From Microglena sp. YARC (Eukaryota > Chlorophyta > Chlorophyceae > Chlamydomonadales > Chlamydomonadaceae), in NCBI GenBank assembly GCA_022414725.1, contig CM039464.1, positions 13,834,041-13,898,040 of the forward strand: DNA of 64,000 bases, written 5' to 3'. The notes under the pieces were generated by a model, which was not told the DNA's origin, did no database searches, and saw nothing but the letters and a program-made list of their open reading frames with translations. The position numbers and the translations under genes are program-made. Within the stretch, counting starts at the first letter, position 1, and the number at the start of each line of letters is the position of its first letter. Below are positions 53,501 through 62,634 of this stretch, piece by piece.

Positions 53501-56500
53501 ACCCCAAATAGCAACCCCCAAGGACTCTATCGTATCACCCCATAAACACGAAGCTTCGAAAATAAATGTACTTACCCTGTACTTACCTGTCATCTGTACC
53601 TCATAAAGGATGAATGAACTTACCTGTCATCTGTACCTCATAAAGGATGAATGAACTTACCTGTCATCTGTACCTCATAAAGGATGAATGAACTTACCTG
53701 TCATCTGTGCCGCTTAAAGAATGAATGAACTTGACTGTCATCTGTGCCGCTTAAAGAATGAATGAACTTGACTGTCATCTGTACCGCTTAAAGGATGAAT
53801 GAACTTACCTGTCATCTGTACCGCTTAAAGGATGAATGAATTTACCTGTCATCTGTACCGCTTAAAGGATGAATGAATTTACCTGTCATCTGTACCGCTT
53901 TAAAGGATGAATGAACTTACCTGTCGGTATTACCTGTCATCTGTACCGCTTAAAGGATGAATGAACTTACCTGTCGGTATTACCTGTCATCTGTACCGCT
54001 TAAAGGATGAATGAATTTACCTGTCGGTATTACTTGTCATCTGTACCGCTTAATATTGAACTTACCTGTCGCCTCTGCCACCTTCAGGGAGCTCACATTG
54101 CGCTGAAGTCGTACCCATGTATGTTGTCATTAAAACAACACACAAAACAATGGAATTCTGGCAATTCCATGCCATCCTTGCGACCTTCAAGGCGCTGGCA
54201 TTGCGCTGGAGTTGTACCCGAGTATGCTGTCATTCTTATGACACACAAAAAAGCAATTCCATGTCATCTTTGCCACCTTCAGGGCGCTCACATTGCGCTG
54301 GAGTCGTACCCATGTATGTTGTTATTAAACAAATCATCAAAACAATGGAATCAGGGCAATTTCATGTCATCTTTGCCACCTTCAAGGCACTCGCATTGCG
54401 CTGGAGTATTACCTACATATGTTGTCATTCCAACGACGCACAAAACAATGGAATTTAGGCAATTCCATGTCATCTTTGCCACCTTCAAGGCACTTGCATT
54501 GCAATGGAGTCTTACCCATATATGTTGTCATTCAAATGACACACAAAAAAGCAATTCCATTATATCTTTGCCACCTTCAGGTCGTTGGCATTGCGCTGGA
54601 GTCGTACCCATGTATGTTGTCATTAAAACAACACACACAAATGGAAATAAAGCAATTCCATGTCATCTTTGCCACTTTCAGGGCGCTCGCATTGCGCTGT
54701 AGTCTTTCCCATGTATGTTGCCAATCAAACAACGCACCATAAAAGCAATTCCATGTCATCTTTGCCACTTTCAGGGCGCTCGCATTGCGCTGTAGTCTCA
54801 CCTGTGTGTGTTGTCATTAAAACAACGGGTCTTCAGGGTGCTCGCATTGCCCTGGAGTCGTACCCATATATGTTGTCATTAAAACGACGCACAAAACAAT
54901 GGAATTCAGGCAATTCCATGTCATCTTAACCACTTTCAGGGCGCTGGCATTGTGCTGAAGTTGTACCCATATATTAAATTAACACACATAAAAGCAATTC
55001 CATGTCATCTATACCACTTTCAGGGCGCTCGCATTGCACTGGAGTCGTACCCAGGCAGCATCATGCAAGACAGGGATCTTCTTACTAGCGGAAAGTTCAA
55101 GAGGGGCAGCAGAGAGGAGCAGGCTGTGTTGGTGAGTGGTACTTATATTTGAGTAAGGATGCTTTGCCCAAAGGAGGTGGCTCTCATTTCTAATCAACTG
55201 AGTACCATGTTTCAATAATGGCTGTGGAAGATTGGGATAAGCTTTCAGGGGGTAAGTTCATATATGGTAGCAGAGAAGAGCAGGCTATGCTGCTGAGTGC
55301 TACTCATTTTTGGTCAATTGTGGTCCACACTTCAATAGCTTTATCAACCATTGCAAAGCGAGTTACCAGTTTGTAATGACCAGTGCAAAGCGTGTTGTAA
55401 AACTTAATGTGATGACCTTGTTGCCATTTTTTAGGAGATCAATTTGAGTAAGGATGCTTTGCCCAAAGGAGGTAGCTCTCAACACTCATTTGAGTCGTTT
55501 CCAATCAATTGTGTCCCACATTTGAATCATGGCTGTGTAAGACAGGGATCAGATTACAGGGGGCAAGTTCAAGGGGGGTAGCAGAGAGGATCAGGCAGTG
55601 CTGGTGAGTGCTACTTCTATTTTATTGGGGACTTTTGCCAACCAGAGGTGGCTCTCGACACTTTTTTCTAATCAGCTGCGTACCACATTTCAATAATTGC
55701 TGTGGAAGATAGGGATAAGCCTACAGAGGGTAAGTTCAAGAGGGGTAGCAGAGAGGAGCAGGCAGTGTTGGTGAGTGCTACTTACATTTGAGTCAGGATG
55801 CTTTGCATAAAGGAGGGAGCTCTCAACACTCGTTTGAGTCATTTCCAATCAATTGTGTCCCACATTTGAATCGTGGCTGTGGAAGACAGGGATCAGATTA
55901 CAGGGTGCAAGTTCAAGGGGGGTAGCAGAGAGGAGCAGGCTGTGTTGGTGAGTGCTACTTATATTCCTTTGGGGACTTTTGCCCACAGGAGGTGGCTCTT
56001 AACACTCATTTATAATCAGCTGTGTAGCACATTTCAATAATGGCTGTGGAAGATTGGGATAAGATTACAGGCGGAAAGTTCAAGAGGGGTATCAGAGGGC
56101 TTTTTCCCACAGGAGGTGGCACTCAACAACATTTGTAATCAATCGTGTTCCACCTTTCAACAATGGCTGTGTAAGATAGGGATGTGCTTACAGGGGGCAA
56201 GTTCAAGAGGGGTAGCAGAGAGGAGCAGGCAGTGTTAGTGATTGCTACTTCTATTCTATTGGGGACTTTTGCCCACAAGAGGTGGCATTCAGCACTCGTT
56301 TCTAATCAGCTGCGTACCACATTTCAATAATGGCTGTGGATGATTGGGATAGGCCTACAGAGGGTAAGTTCAAGAGGGGTAGCAGAGAGGAGCAGGCAGT
56401 GTTGGTGAGTGCTACTTATTTTTTATTTGGGGCTTTTTTCCCACAGGAGGTGGCACTCAACAACATTTTTAATCAATCGTGTTCCACATTTCAATAATGG

Positions 56501-57989
56501 CTGTGTAAGATAGGGATGTGCTTACAGGGGGCAAGTTTGAGAGGGGAAGCAGAGAGGACCAGGCAGCGCTGCTGAGTGCTACTCATTTCTGGTCAATTGT
56601 GGTCCACACTTCAGAAGCGTCATCAAGCATTGCAAAACGTGTCATCACAAACAACTTGTGATGACCGATGTGTGTTATAAAACAAAATGTGATGACCGAT
56701 GTGTGTTATAAAACAAAATGTGATGACCGATGTGTGTTATAAAACAAAATGTGATGACCGATGTGTGTTATAAAACAAAATGTGATGACCGATGTGTGTT
56801 ATAAAACAAAATGTGATGACCGATGTGTGTTATAAAACAAAATGTGATGACCGATGTGTGTTATAAAACAAAATGTGATGACCGATGTGTGTTATAAAAC
56901 AAAATGTGATGACCGATGTGTGTTATAAAACAAAATGTGATGACCGATGTGTGTTATAAAACAAAATGTGATGACCTTGTTGCCATTCTTTTGGGAGATC
57001 CTGCCCTCAGGGGGGCGAGATCTCCCAGAGTTAGGGGGACTCAGGGGGCGGGATTTCCCAGGGTTACCCCTTGGTCCGTTTGTTTGTTGTGTTTTCGGCT
57101 TGAACCTTGGCCCTAACTATGTCATAAACCCTGCCTTAAGTCCGCTGCACTTGAGATCTTTGCCACTGTCCCGTTACATAGCGCCAATGTTCCGTGTCGC
57201 GCGCGACCTCGGACTTGTTTACTTGACCCTTACCAGCACCAGCACCTCGGGTTCACTCTAAATTGATATTAAAGTAATTGTAATTGATATTACAATTGTT
57301 ACAAAATTGATAAAGTAATTGATATTAAAGTAATTGTAATTGTAATTGATATTGCAATTATTACAAAATTGATAAAGTAATTGATATTAAAGTAATTTTA
57401 ATTGATATTACAATTATTACAAAATTGATATAGTAATTGATATTAAAGTAATTGTAACTGTAATTGATATTACAATTATTATTAGTAATTGTACTTGTAA
57501 TTGATATTAAAGTAATTGTACTTGTAATACCACACCTGGTGGGGCGTGGTATTAAGGGAGCCCCCTCTTACGGTGGTGGGGAGCGTGCTGTTGCTTTACC
57601 TAGACAAAGCTACCATGGCAGTTGACAGCGACCGAGAACACTGAAGCGCACCCGTGGGGATTCAAACCCGGCACCTGCGTCGTTCAAGGATCTCTGTATT
57701 GATGTTAGGTTGCACACGCACTGCATGCTCACTGTGCTCGTTGTTCAACCCTTGAGCATTCAACATACAGGTGGCTTGGCTTGATGTGAGGTTGCACTCG
57801 CACTGCTTGCTCACTGTGCTATTTAACTCTTTGACATTCATCACACATTACTCTGTTATCAGATCCGACTGGGTGAGAAGGAGAGCCTGGATAACGTCCT
57901 TCGCTTTTTTGAAGACCGTGAGGAGAACCTGCATGAGTTGGAGTACTACCAGGAGAGGAGGCTCAAGCGGTTGGGTCTGCTTGATGGAA
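41592..57989 (+). CDS. Plastid SET-domain protein-lysine methyltransferase (RuBisCO LSMT-like), at least eight exons
   Basis: Transfers methyl groups from S-adenosylmethionine to lysines of chloroplast proteins (RuBisCO large subunit or aldolase in known relatives). Exons: 41592-41674, 41817-42245, 45585-45768, 46754-46948, 47644-47812, 48236-48345, 55024-55131, 57863-57989; all GT-AG and in phase, about 470 residues. Exon 1 (MKLRHTPSTTRAFQPAVAQG) looks like a transit peptide. Exon 2 starts the SET domain (SGILTATKEIPAGETVMSLP); exon 3 has FMWAAACVRSRLH; exon 4 has VEATRPIRQGEQLSMDFG, matching the GEQ..xDYG end of split SET domains. Exons 5-8 form the RuBisCO-LSMT substrate-binding domain, ending LEYYQERRLKRLGLLDG. 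A GTGAGT donor at 57990 may lead to a further exon; otherwise a stop follows within 20 codons. The usual NH motif reads AHRR, which may matter for activity. Confidence 0.85.
42587..42774. mobile_element. MITE-like element, family E, copy 1
   Basis: Termini CAGGGTAC / GTACCCTG in inverted repeat. The interior is rich in GCGC motifs with 'ttcaaccccctgtgggcgca'. Flanked on both sides by 'acattgccacagc'. Confidence 0.75.
43578..43772. mobile_element. MITE-like element, family E, copy 2
   Basis: Same CAGGGTAC / GTACCCTG termini and shared interior ('caaccccctgtgggcgca', 'gctttttgc', 'gctggccaatttg'). Both copies lie in intron 2 of the SET gene. Confidence 0.78.
43872..44058 (-). mobile_element. 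tRNA-derived SINE, copy 1
   Basis: On the minus strand the 5' end is tRNA-like: box A region GGCTCAATGGTTG, an anticodon-arm-like inverted stem TTCATT/AATGAA, and box B GCCGGGTTAAAATCC. A ~110-base tail follows, ending GGTATTAATACCACGCC-like sequence. Box A and B are RNA polymerase III promoters in such elements. Confidence 0.72.
44444..44468. repeat. Poly-C tract and C-rich repeats
   Basis: 25 consecutive C, followed by CCCCAAC-type repeats to about 44505. Confidence 0.95.
45184..45395. repeat. CCTAA/CCTGA pentanucleotide microsatellite
   Basis: About 42 units of five bases, a mix of CCTAA and CCTGA, nearly uninterrupted. It lies about 200 bases upstream of SET gene exon 3. Confidence 0.95.
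45820..46270 (+). repeat. Four downstream partial copies of SET-gene exon 3 (3' half + donor + intron start)
   Basis: Units of about 115-125 bases. Each repeats the last ~65 bases of exon 3 (coding LHAPMDSP..PIMVPLADM) and its GTGAG donor followed by the same intron start 'aaaagggtgttagcaggg'. Copy donors fall near 45893, 46016, 46138 and 46262. Confidence 0.88.
46375..46592. mobile_element. MITE-like element, family A, copy 2
   Basis: Collinear with 3377-3600 ('ggttttatgcctcttcctaggacagcg', AGCGATCGCTATATATAGCG). The ends match loosely (CAGTTTTTTT / AATCCCTG). A G run interrupts the right end. Confidence 0.7.
46594..46640 (+). repeat. Upstream partial copy of SET-gene exon 4 (5' part)
   Basis: Shares 'gtcgtatcggcaac' and 'acaatggaagct' with the true exon 4 start at 46754. 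Separated from it by about 110 bases that include a family B fragment. Confidence 0.75.
47128..47215 (+). repeat. Downstream partial copy of SET-gene exon 4 (3' part)
   Basis: Repeats the segment encoding SMDFGAGKLDNTVLL with a few changes (Asp-Phe replaced by Tyr-Leu in the following codons). It lies 180 bases after the true exon end and has lost the GT donor at the matching place. Confidence 0.85.
47280..47643 (+). repeat. Two upstream partial copies of SET-gene exon 5
   Basis: Segments at 47285-47395 and 47450-47570 repeat the acceptor region 'ccctacacaggctgg' and the first ~110 bases of exon 5 (coding LLEDEKWADDKVDVLE). They are separated by TATATACATA microsatellite. The first has lost about 14 bases. 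Confidence 0.85.
48085..48165 (+). repeat. Upstream partial copy of SET-gene exon 6 (5' part)
   Basis: Parallels the true exon 6 start at 48236: 'aggtat.tac.gattctt', 'gcgaggtgtggggccac.tgca'. Frame-broken. Confidence 0.75.
48420..48800 (+). repeat. Three downstream partial copies of SET-gene exon 6 (3' half + donor)
   Basis: Copies at about 48431-48495, 48607-48680 and 48735-48795 repeat the codons for MQEPISEENE..VCQAISM. The first keeps the GTAGGT donor, the second has GTAGAT, and the third is degraded. Each is preceded by the same 'catgttgttccatgtgggtacccctgggctg' intron sequence. Confidence 0.85.
49089..49274. repeat. 62-bp tandem repeat, three copies
   Basis: Units start at 49089, 49151 and 49213 with CTCATGGTAGCG, are G-rich in the middle and almost identical. 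Confidence 0.9.
49481..49678. mobile_element. MITE-like element, family B, copy 3
   Basis: Clear inverted termini: GTTTTTTCTTTTCAGCT at the left and AGCTGAAAAGAAAAAC at the right, with inner CAGCAGCTTCTAGGAAGCTCC / GGAGCTGCCTAGTAGCTGCTG. Confidence 0.85.
49735..49965. repeat. Dispersed repeat, family D, copy 1
   Basis: Shares blocks with 57000-57215 (direct), 60540-60660 (reverse) and, more weakly, 42865-42970. Shared elements are 'ctgcacttgattccggtgccac', 'ccctaact' and the inner 'tccgccaattt'. Confidence 0.65.
50403..50560. repeat. Flanking direct repeat, left
   Basis: About 150 bases, 70-75% similar by eye to 52125-52290, with 'gatatttccct.aattag' and 'ggctggc.ttactgg' in common, same orientation. 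Confidence 0.7.
50780..51900 (-). pseudogene. Degenerate tyrosine recombinase with PHD-type zinc finger (Crypton/DIRS-like)
   Basis: Read on the minus strand with several frame breaks. First a PHD-like finger: MLRCTSCSQHSHPQC then MSCGTFKCSAC (51745-51610). Next TYASDLKQHQ (about 51510), resembling the N-terminal DNA-binding domain of tyrosine recombinases. Then VMGFFDLLRRSELIAL (near 51080), matching the first catalytic Arg box. Then AMHSLRREGVVVSWANG (near 50935), matching the H-x-x-R box. Finally RWISDAIKAYVIP (near 50850), the region of the catalytic Tyr. Stops and shifts make it non-functional. It is bracketed by two similar ~150-base direct repeats and lies in intron 6 of the SET gene. 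No reverse transcriptase was seen, so Crypton-like is favoured over DIRS. Confidence 0.65.
52125..52290. repeat. Flanking direct repeat, right
   Basis: Partner of 50403-50560, same orientation, on the other side of the recombinase remnant. Confidence 0.7.
52291..53576. other. Gene-free intron sequence
   Basis: No supportable coding region. Short frames on both strands show no domain. No repeat family recognised apart from weak short repeats at 53440-53530 ('caaccccaagtag'). Confidence 0.5.
53577..54057. repeat. 37-bp minisatellite
   Basis: About 12 copies of a unit containing ACTTACCTGTCATCTGTACC and 'aaggatgaatga'. Two units carry a 15-base insertion 'ctgtcggtattac'. Lies directly upstream of the exon 7 copy array. 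Confidence 0.92.
54060..55020 (+). repeat. Ten upstream partial copies of SET-gene exon 7 (acceptor + 5' half)
   Basis: Units of about 65-105 bases. Each contains a CTTTCAG or CTTCAAG acceptor-like site and the first ~34 bases of exon 7 (coding GARIALESYP), then diverges into 'atgtatgttgtcattaaaac' and 'aatggaattcaggcaattcc'. Copies start near 54087, 54189, 54281, 54383, 54485, 54579, 54677, 54771, 54833 and 54937. The only complete exon follows at 55024. Confidence 0.9.
55240..56600 (+). repeat. Eight downstream partial copies of SET-gene exon 7 (3' half + donor)
   Basis: Copies near 55247, 55558, 55725, 55900, 56068 (truncated), 56190, 56357 and 56525 repeat the codons for GKFKRGSREEQAVL. 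Most are followed by a GTGAGTGCTACT donor context and preceded by ACAGG. The intervening ~110-250 bases ('ggctgtggaagataggg', 'ggtggctctcaacactc') are also shared. Confidence 0.9.
56657..56972. repeat. 31-bp perfect tandem repeat
   Basis: About ten almost identical copies of a unit with GTGATGACCGATGTGTGTTA, followed by 'taaaacaaaat'. A single ancestral unit is visible near 55375-55420. Confidence 0.95.
57000..57215. repeat. Dispersed repeat, family D, copy 2
   Basis: Direct copy of 49735-49965 with shared 'cttggccctaact', 'taaaccctg', 'cgctgcacttgag' and 'tttgccac'. Confidence 0.65.
57255..57530. repeat. AT-rich repeat (TAATTGATATTA type)
   Basis: Irregular repeats of 'aattgatattaaagtaattgtaattgatattacaatta', about 60-base higher-order period. 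Confidence 0.9.
57532..57700 (-). mobile_element. tRNA-derived SINE, copy 2 (5' end disturbed)
   Basis: Minus-strand box B GCCGGGTTTGAATCCCC and the same tail as copy 1, ending with GGCTCCCTTAATACCACGCCCC. The box A part is separated by an inserted duplicated segment: a GCTCAAGGGTTGAACAA-like stretch lies at 57740-57760. Confidence 0.7.
57700..57862 (+). repeat. Two-copy duplication before SET-gene exon 8
   Basis: Two ~65-base units sharing 'gatgt.aggttgcac.cgcactgc.tgctcactgtgct' at 57700-57765 and 57783-57845. The second runs into the exon 8 acceptor. Confidence 0.75.
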
Positions 57990-58462
57990 GTGAGTTGGGG
58001 AGGGTGTTGGTGAGGAGAGAGGGAGGGTGTTGGTGAGGAGAGGGGGAGGGTGTTGGTGAGGAGAGGGGAGGGGAGGATGTTGGTGGGGAGAGAGGGAGCT
58101 CGTTGGTGAAGAGAGGGGGAGGGGAGGATGTTGGTGGGGAGAAGGGGAGGGTGTTGGTGAGGAGAGGGGGAGGTTGTTGGTGAGGAGAGGGGGAGGTTGT
58201 TGGTGAGGAGAGGGGGAGGTTGTTGGTGAGGAGAGGGGGAGGTTGTTGGTGGGGAGAGGGGATGGGAGGATGTTGGTGGGAGATGGGGGGGTTGGTGGTG
58301 GGGAGAGGGGGAGGTTGTTGGTGAGGAGAGGGGGAGGTTGTTGGTGGGGAGAGGGGATGGGGAGGATGTTGGTGGGGAGATGGGGGGGTTGGTGGTGGGG
58401 AGAGGGGGAGGTTGTTGGTGAGGAGAGGGGAGGTTGTTGGTGGGGAGAGGGGGGGGGAGGAT
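57990..58462. repeat. G-rich minisatellite after exon 8
   Basis: Units of about 22-24 bases, 'gttgttggtgaggagagggggag' variants, about 20 copies. Antisense this is open in all frames as Pro-rich sequence, which I do not regard as coding. Confidence 0.92.
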
Positions 58463-58959
58463 GTTGGAAAGTGAGTCGGGTACGATGTCTCTCGCATTGT
58501 GATGTTGGTAATACTTTAAATAAAATATCTGCGACAACCATACAGTTTATCAATCTACTTCAATGGCATGGGTCAATAGGTCAATGAGTGATGGAGGGGG
58601 AAGAACATTTTGTTCTTCTTTTTCTGGAGGCCATGTTGGTAGCCACAAGCGGCTACCTAAGCCTGTTTGCATGACGGTACGGTAAAAAGGTTGTCTGGTA
58701 GCTCCAACATTCCTATGAACTGTAAACATACTCACTAAGTCATCATCAATACACATTGCTTGCGTAGCATACGAAAGGGGTCTGCTTGATCATATCAGAT
58801 CATGCAAAATGTGATACTAGCAACTCGGGTGTCAGCATTTTGCTTTGGGCGTCTTTAAAATACACATGGATGACATTTAACACTCGTTTGTTTGTCCAAG
58901 CATCTGCATACACACATAATAAACACAAGACGCTTATCAACTCTGGTGTCAGCATTTGA

Positions 58960-58983
58960 GGGGGGGGGGGGGGGGGGGGGGGG
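58960..58983. repeat. Poly-G tract
   Basis: 24 consecutive G. The 58463-59293 interval around it holds no supportable gene. Confidence 0.95.
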
Positions 58984-59293
58984 TCGTTTGCGTATCGGCT
59001 TGCTTTTCGGCTAGCTAATCACCGTCAACGTCACCTACACCTTCTTTATCTTGAACTGCGCTAGAACAAAGTTCGCCATCCCGAACACCTACAAGAAAAC
59101 ATAATTTTTGCACATGTATGACATAGCGCAGTTCTGACTAGGTAACTTCCACCAGGTGAGGTGTGGGCCTGAGCTAGCTACCTTTGCTGGGCCTGTGCTA
59201 GCTAGGTACAACCCAGGGCACAAATCACTCACTCGTGGTCGCACTAAGTGGTGACCAAGGGCCAAAACGTGCACACCTGAGAGTTGCACCCGA

Positions 59294-59503
59294 CTGGGAT
59301 TTTTTTCGGGTTATATAGCGATCGCTAGTTTTGACCCCGTTTTAGCGAAATTATCGATATACAAGTTTTTATTTTGCTGCCCTAGATGCACCTAAAAGCT
59401 ACAAATAGCTATAAAAAGCTGTACAAAACAAGCTGTCCCTGGAGGAGGCTTAAAACCATAGAGCTAGAAAAATCCACTTCAAGATTTGGAAAACAAATCA
59501 CTG
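59294..59503. mobile_element. MITE-like element, family A, copy 3 (reverse)
   Basis: Reverse orientation relative to copies 1 and 2: TATATAGCGATCGCTAGTTTTGACCCC at the left, 'ctgtccctggaggaggcttaaaacca' at the right. Ends CTGGGATTTTTTT / AACAAATCACTG, inverted. Confidence 0.75.
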
Positions 59504-59688
59504 CACCTGACACCACTGCCTTTCCTTAACTTTCCTTCTTCAACCTGAATTTTATGACATAGCTTCAGCCAGCAATTTGGCTGCTCGCCCTCTTTGGCAG
59601 TAAAAATGAATTTACCAGGAAAATGTAAACGTGAACATTTAGTTTCCTCCCTTCACCACCACCGTCCCTCTCCTTCACCATCGCAGAG

Positions 59689-59765
59689 GGCAAGAGCACA
59701 TACGATGGCTTCTTTGAGGGTGGAATTGCTTAATGCTCATTTCAGGACAACAACTTGCAGTTACA
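59689..59765 (+). repeat. Exon-like fragment (acceptor + GKSTYDGFFEGGIA), copy 1
   Basis: Begins with an acceptor-like 'cttcaccatcgcag', then codons GKSTYDGFFEGGIA before a stop. Related to 60883-60950. Resembles the upstream half-exon copies seen in the two host genes, but no complete exon is in the window. Confidence 0.5.
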
Positions 59766-60108
59766 ACCCCGCTTGTGGCGACCACGGCTATTCAAAGCCC
59801 TCTGAGAGTTTCCGTGACTCACACACACTCCCCCCCCCCCCCCCCCCCCATCCCCTCCCCCTCCTACTGTGAGTGAAAACACGCACATTCTCTGTCCAAA
59901 TGTGTGTGGAAACCAGGGGGAACACGCACGTCTCAGTTAAAATCTGGAAATCTGTCAAAAATGTGTGTGAAAATACATCCCAGTTAGAGTGTGCGTGAAA
60001 ACACGCACTCACCCCTGTGGAGTATGTGTTTTGGGACTTTGTCACGCTAACACGTACGTTTTGAACTACCCTGTTGGCAACCAATCAGTCTCCATGCTGC
60101 AGTCATTT

Positions 60109-60346
60109 GTTTTATTTTTGGCTACTCCTAGTCGCTTCTTGTCAGCACTGTTTCATATTTGGGCTACTCTTAGCAGCTTCCATCCAGCTCCATCAGCCAG
60201 ACACTGGGTCAAGCCCAAAGCTTATAGCTGAATTGGAATGCCTGCCATGTCAGCTTTCAGTCGCACCAGCTAGCTTCAGGTTTGGCCCGAGGACGGGGGA
60301 AAGTAGCTGTTTAGAAGCTGGACTCCTCGTAGCCAAAAAAATAAAC
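60109..60346. mobile_element. MITE-like element, family B, copy 4
   Basis: Inverted ends TGTTTTATTTTTGGCTAC and GTAGCCAAAAAAATAAACA. The interior has the AGCAGCTTC / GAAGCTG blocks. A fifth related segment follows at 60365-60545 (TAGCAGCTTCTAGGCAGCTCC ... TGAAGCTGCC). Confidence 0.75.
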
Positions 60347-60539
60347 ATTTCTCGTCAGCCTAGCATAGGGCAAGCGCGTAGCAGCTTCTAGGCAGCTCCT
60401 TTTCCCTGTCCTTTGGCCAAACCTAGAGCCAGCTAGTTCGTCTGAAAATGTACATTACAGGCATACAAATGCAGCTGCAAGCTTTGGGTTTATCCCAGTG
60501 GCAGGCTATTGGAGCTAACGTGAAGCTGCCACGAGTTTC

Positions 60540-60660
60540 CCCAAAACTAGTCCTCGCTGTGTCGCAAGGGATGCGGAAAATTGGCGGAGAGCGTTGGCTA
60601 TCAGAGCGACAGGTGGCAACGGAATCGAGTGCATCTGAACAAAGCCAGGCTTTACGAGAA
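60540..60660. repeat. Dispersed repeat, family D, copy 3 (reverse)
   Basis: Reverse complement of the 49850-49945 part of copy 1: 'ggcggagagcgttggctatcagagcgacaggtggcaacggaatcgagtgca'. Confidence 0.75.
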
Positions 60661-60664
60661 ATTG

Positions 60665-60730
60665 AAATTGAATTTGTTACATCCGAGTAATGTGCCACTC
60701 TCAGGACGTGAAGTTAAGGACACCGCTGCG
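60665..60730. repeat. Direct duplication partner of 62115-62180
   Basis: About 60 bases, nearly identical in both places, including 'gttacatccgagtaatgtgccact' and 'caggacgtgaagttaaggacacc'. Confidence 0.85.
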
Positions 60731-60882
60731 TAAGCCGGAGCTAGCAGTAGTCACCATAGGCTTTACAAGACAAATATGGCCAGGGTTACTTGTTTCGTTT
60801 TTCGTGTAACAGAAAGACACTCTGATAGAAGAGGGGGCTCCGTCAATAAACACAGGCTCTTCTTGTTGGCCTAGCAGAAGGT

Positions 60883-60950
60883 AAAAGCACATTCGACGGC
60901 TTCTTCGAGGGTGGAATCGCTGAACGCTCATTTGAGGACAAACTGCAGTA
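60883..60950 (+). repeat. Exon-like fragment (GKSTFDGFFEGGIAERSFEDKLQ), copy 2
   Basis: Acceptor-like 'ggcctagcag', then an open stretch GKSTFDGFFEGGIAERSFED followed by KLQ. No donor follows. See copy 1 at 59689. Confidence 0.5.
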
Positions 60951-61089
60951 ACACCAGTTAACACATAGTATCAAAGGATTGGATTGTTACATGGTTTCAC
61001 AGCCAACTCTGGGCTGCTCACTGTCTTGCAAGCCCCCCCATGCGATACCCACGATAACCATGGAGCATACTAAGTGGATTAGAGACTTT

Positions 61090-61425
61090 GCTAGCTTCTA
61101 GGAATGGATCTTAATGGATCTCATGTATCATTTCCCTGTTGGGCAAGTCCCTTAAGCCTATTTCTAGCCTAGCAACACTGTAACTGAGGTCCCCGTCAGG
61201 GTTGTTCAGAAGGATCCTAGCTCTGCTTCCTGAGAAGCAACCAATTGCATAGCCTGCGTCCTGAGACACAACCAACCCACAGCCTGCGTCCTGAGATGTA
61301 ACCAACCCACTAAAGCTGTGCCTGCGTCGCAACGGACCCTTAGGCGTTGCGTCTGTTATGGAGGGCGCAGCGTCCTGAACAACCCGGGCCCTCGTCCTAT
61401 TCGATGGGGGCCGGTTCATCAAGTG
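61090..61425. repeat. Unidentified segment with ~30-bp internal repeat
   Basis: Two to three units of 'cctgcgtcctgaga..caaccaaccca' at 61250-61315. The minus strand is open for 103 codons (NRPPSNRTRARVVQDAAPS) and might be a fragment of a retroelement protein; no motif confirms it. Confidence 0.35.
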
Positions 61426-62634
61426 TTTCCTTCAATGAGCCCCTCGGGTAATCAGAGTTGATCTCCGTTGTTCGAGGCTGGGCAAGTCATTTCTGCATGT
61501 TTGGCTAACCCTGGACTGGGACATACATAAAGGTGGGACACTATTTTGTGGACGTAATCACAGGTCTCGTACATTAGCAATTGTTTTACTCGTTGTAGGC
61601 TGTATTAAATATGTGCATTCTTATCAAGATATATTTAACCCAATCTCTTCATACAAGCATGGATAAACAGAGGTAACTTCGCACGCTTTGAAATTCTGGA
61701 TTGCACATCAGATAATGCAAATGAATCATTTTGCTCAGATTAGGTCCTGATGCTTTCTTCTCGGATTTAGTCAGGCTTTGTCGGTACATTCAAAAACTAT
61801 ATGATGTTCATCTTGAATGGTTCCAGGAATCCAGGATCACCTGGTTGACTTACTCGGTCATTATATAGTATAAGGACAATGGGTGGCTTCCATCTACCAG
61901 TTCCACCTTCAGGTTGTGGGAGGAAATCCTGGGGTAGAAATTGTGAGGTAGGTCGCTAAAAAGAGAAGTAGGAAATTATGCCCATTGGGCTACCCCTCAA
62001 CCCCTGGACGGTAACAGACTAACAGCATACGTCGGCTATCTACTATTGTACTATCTTGTAACATGATAGCGCGTAGCCACGCTCATTACTGATTAGTGAT
62101 AACCGTATTGAAATTAAAATCGAAATTGTTACATCCGAGTAATGTGCCACTGTCAGGACGTGAAGTTAAGGACACCACTGGTGGCCATCCTCGGTGGCGC
62201 TATTTTGTGTAAGGGGGCCCACTTCCTGAGGGGAAAACACAATCATCTTAAACCGGTAGTTTACCCCTGGTTTACACAATTATTTATACTTCTCCCAGAG
62301 AAGAAGAAGAAAAAGTAGAGGAAGAGTTACATGTTTTTTCAGCCAAGTTTACTCCCCCCATTACATTACATTACATTACATGTTAAAGTCTACTTGACAC
62401 CGCGAGGGTGTATGAGACTCTGTGCTTTAAACAAAAAGAAAAAGCACCCACAAAGCAAAAAACCCCATTACATCAGGGGTGTGTCGAGGACAAACAAACC
62501 AAACTCCCAACCACCGTTTTGGTGGCGTAGGTATTAAACCCCCTAGAGCAGGACCCAGATCTCAACCACTTACAGTGGCGGAGGTAAGAAGCTAACAAAT
62601 GGGAAGTCACAAGAAGAAAAAAAGGGATAATAAA
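61426..62634. other. Gene-free stretch
   Basis: No supportable gene. Contains the duplicate of 60665-60730 at 62115-62180 and a short ATTACATTACATTACAT repeat at 62359-62380. Confidence 0.5.

Noticed and set aside
54007..54742. Plus-strand frames of 107-231 codons
   Set aside because: They run through the tandem half-exon copies and mix exon-derived and intron-derived units.
56657..56972. CRISPR-like array
   Set aside because: 31-base units are directly adjacent with no variable spacers, in a eukaryotic intron; it is a minisatellite.
57848..58553. Pro-rich minus-strand frames of about 200 codons
   Set aside because: Antisense of a G-rich minisatellite, open in all three frames; also antisense to exon 8.
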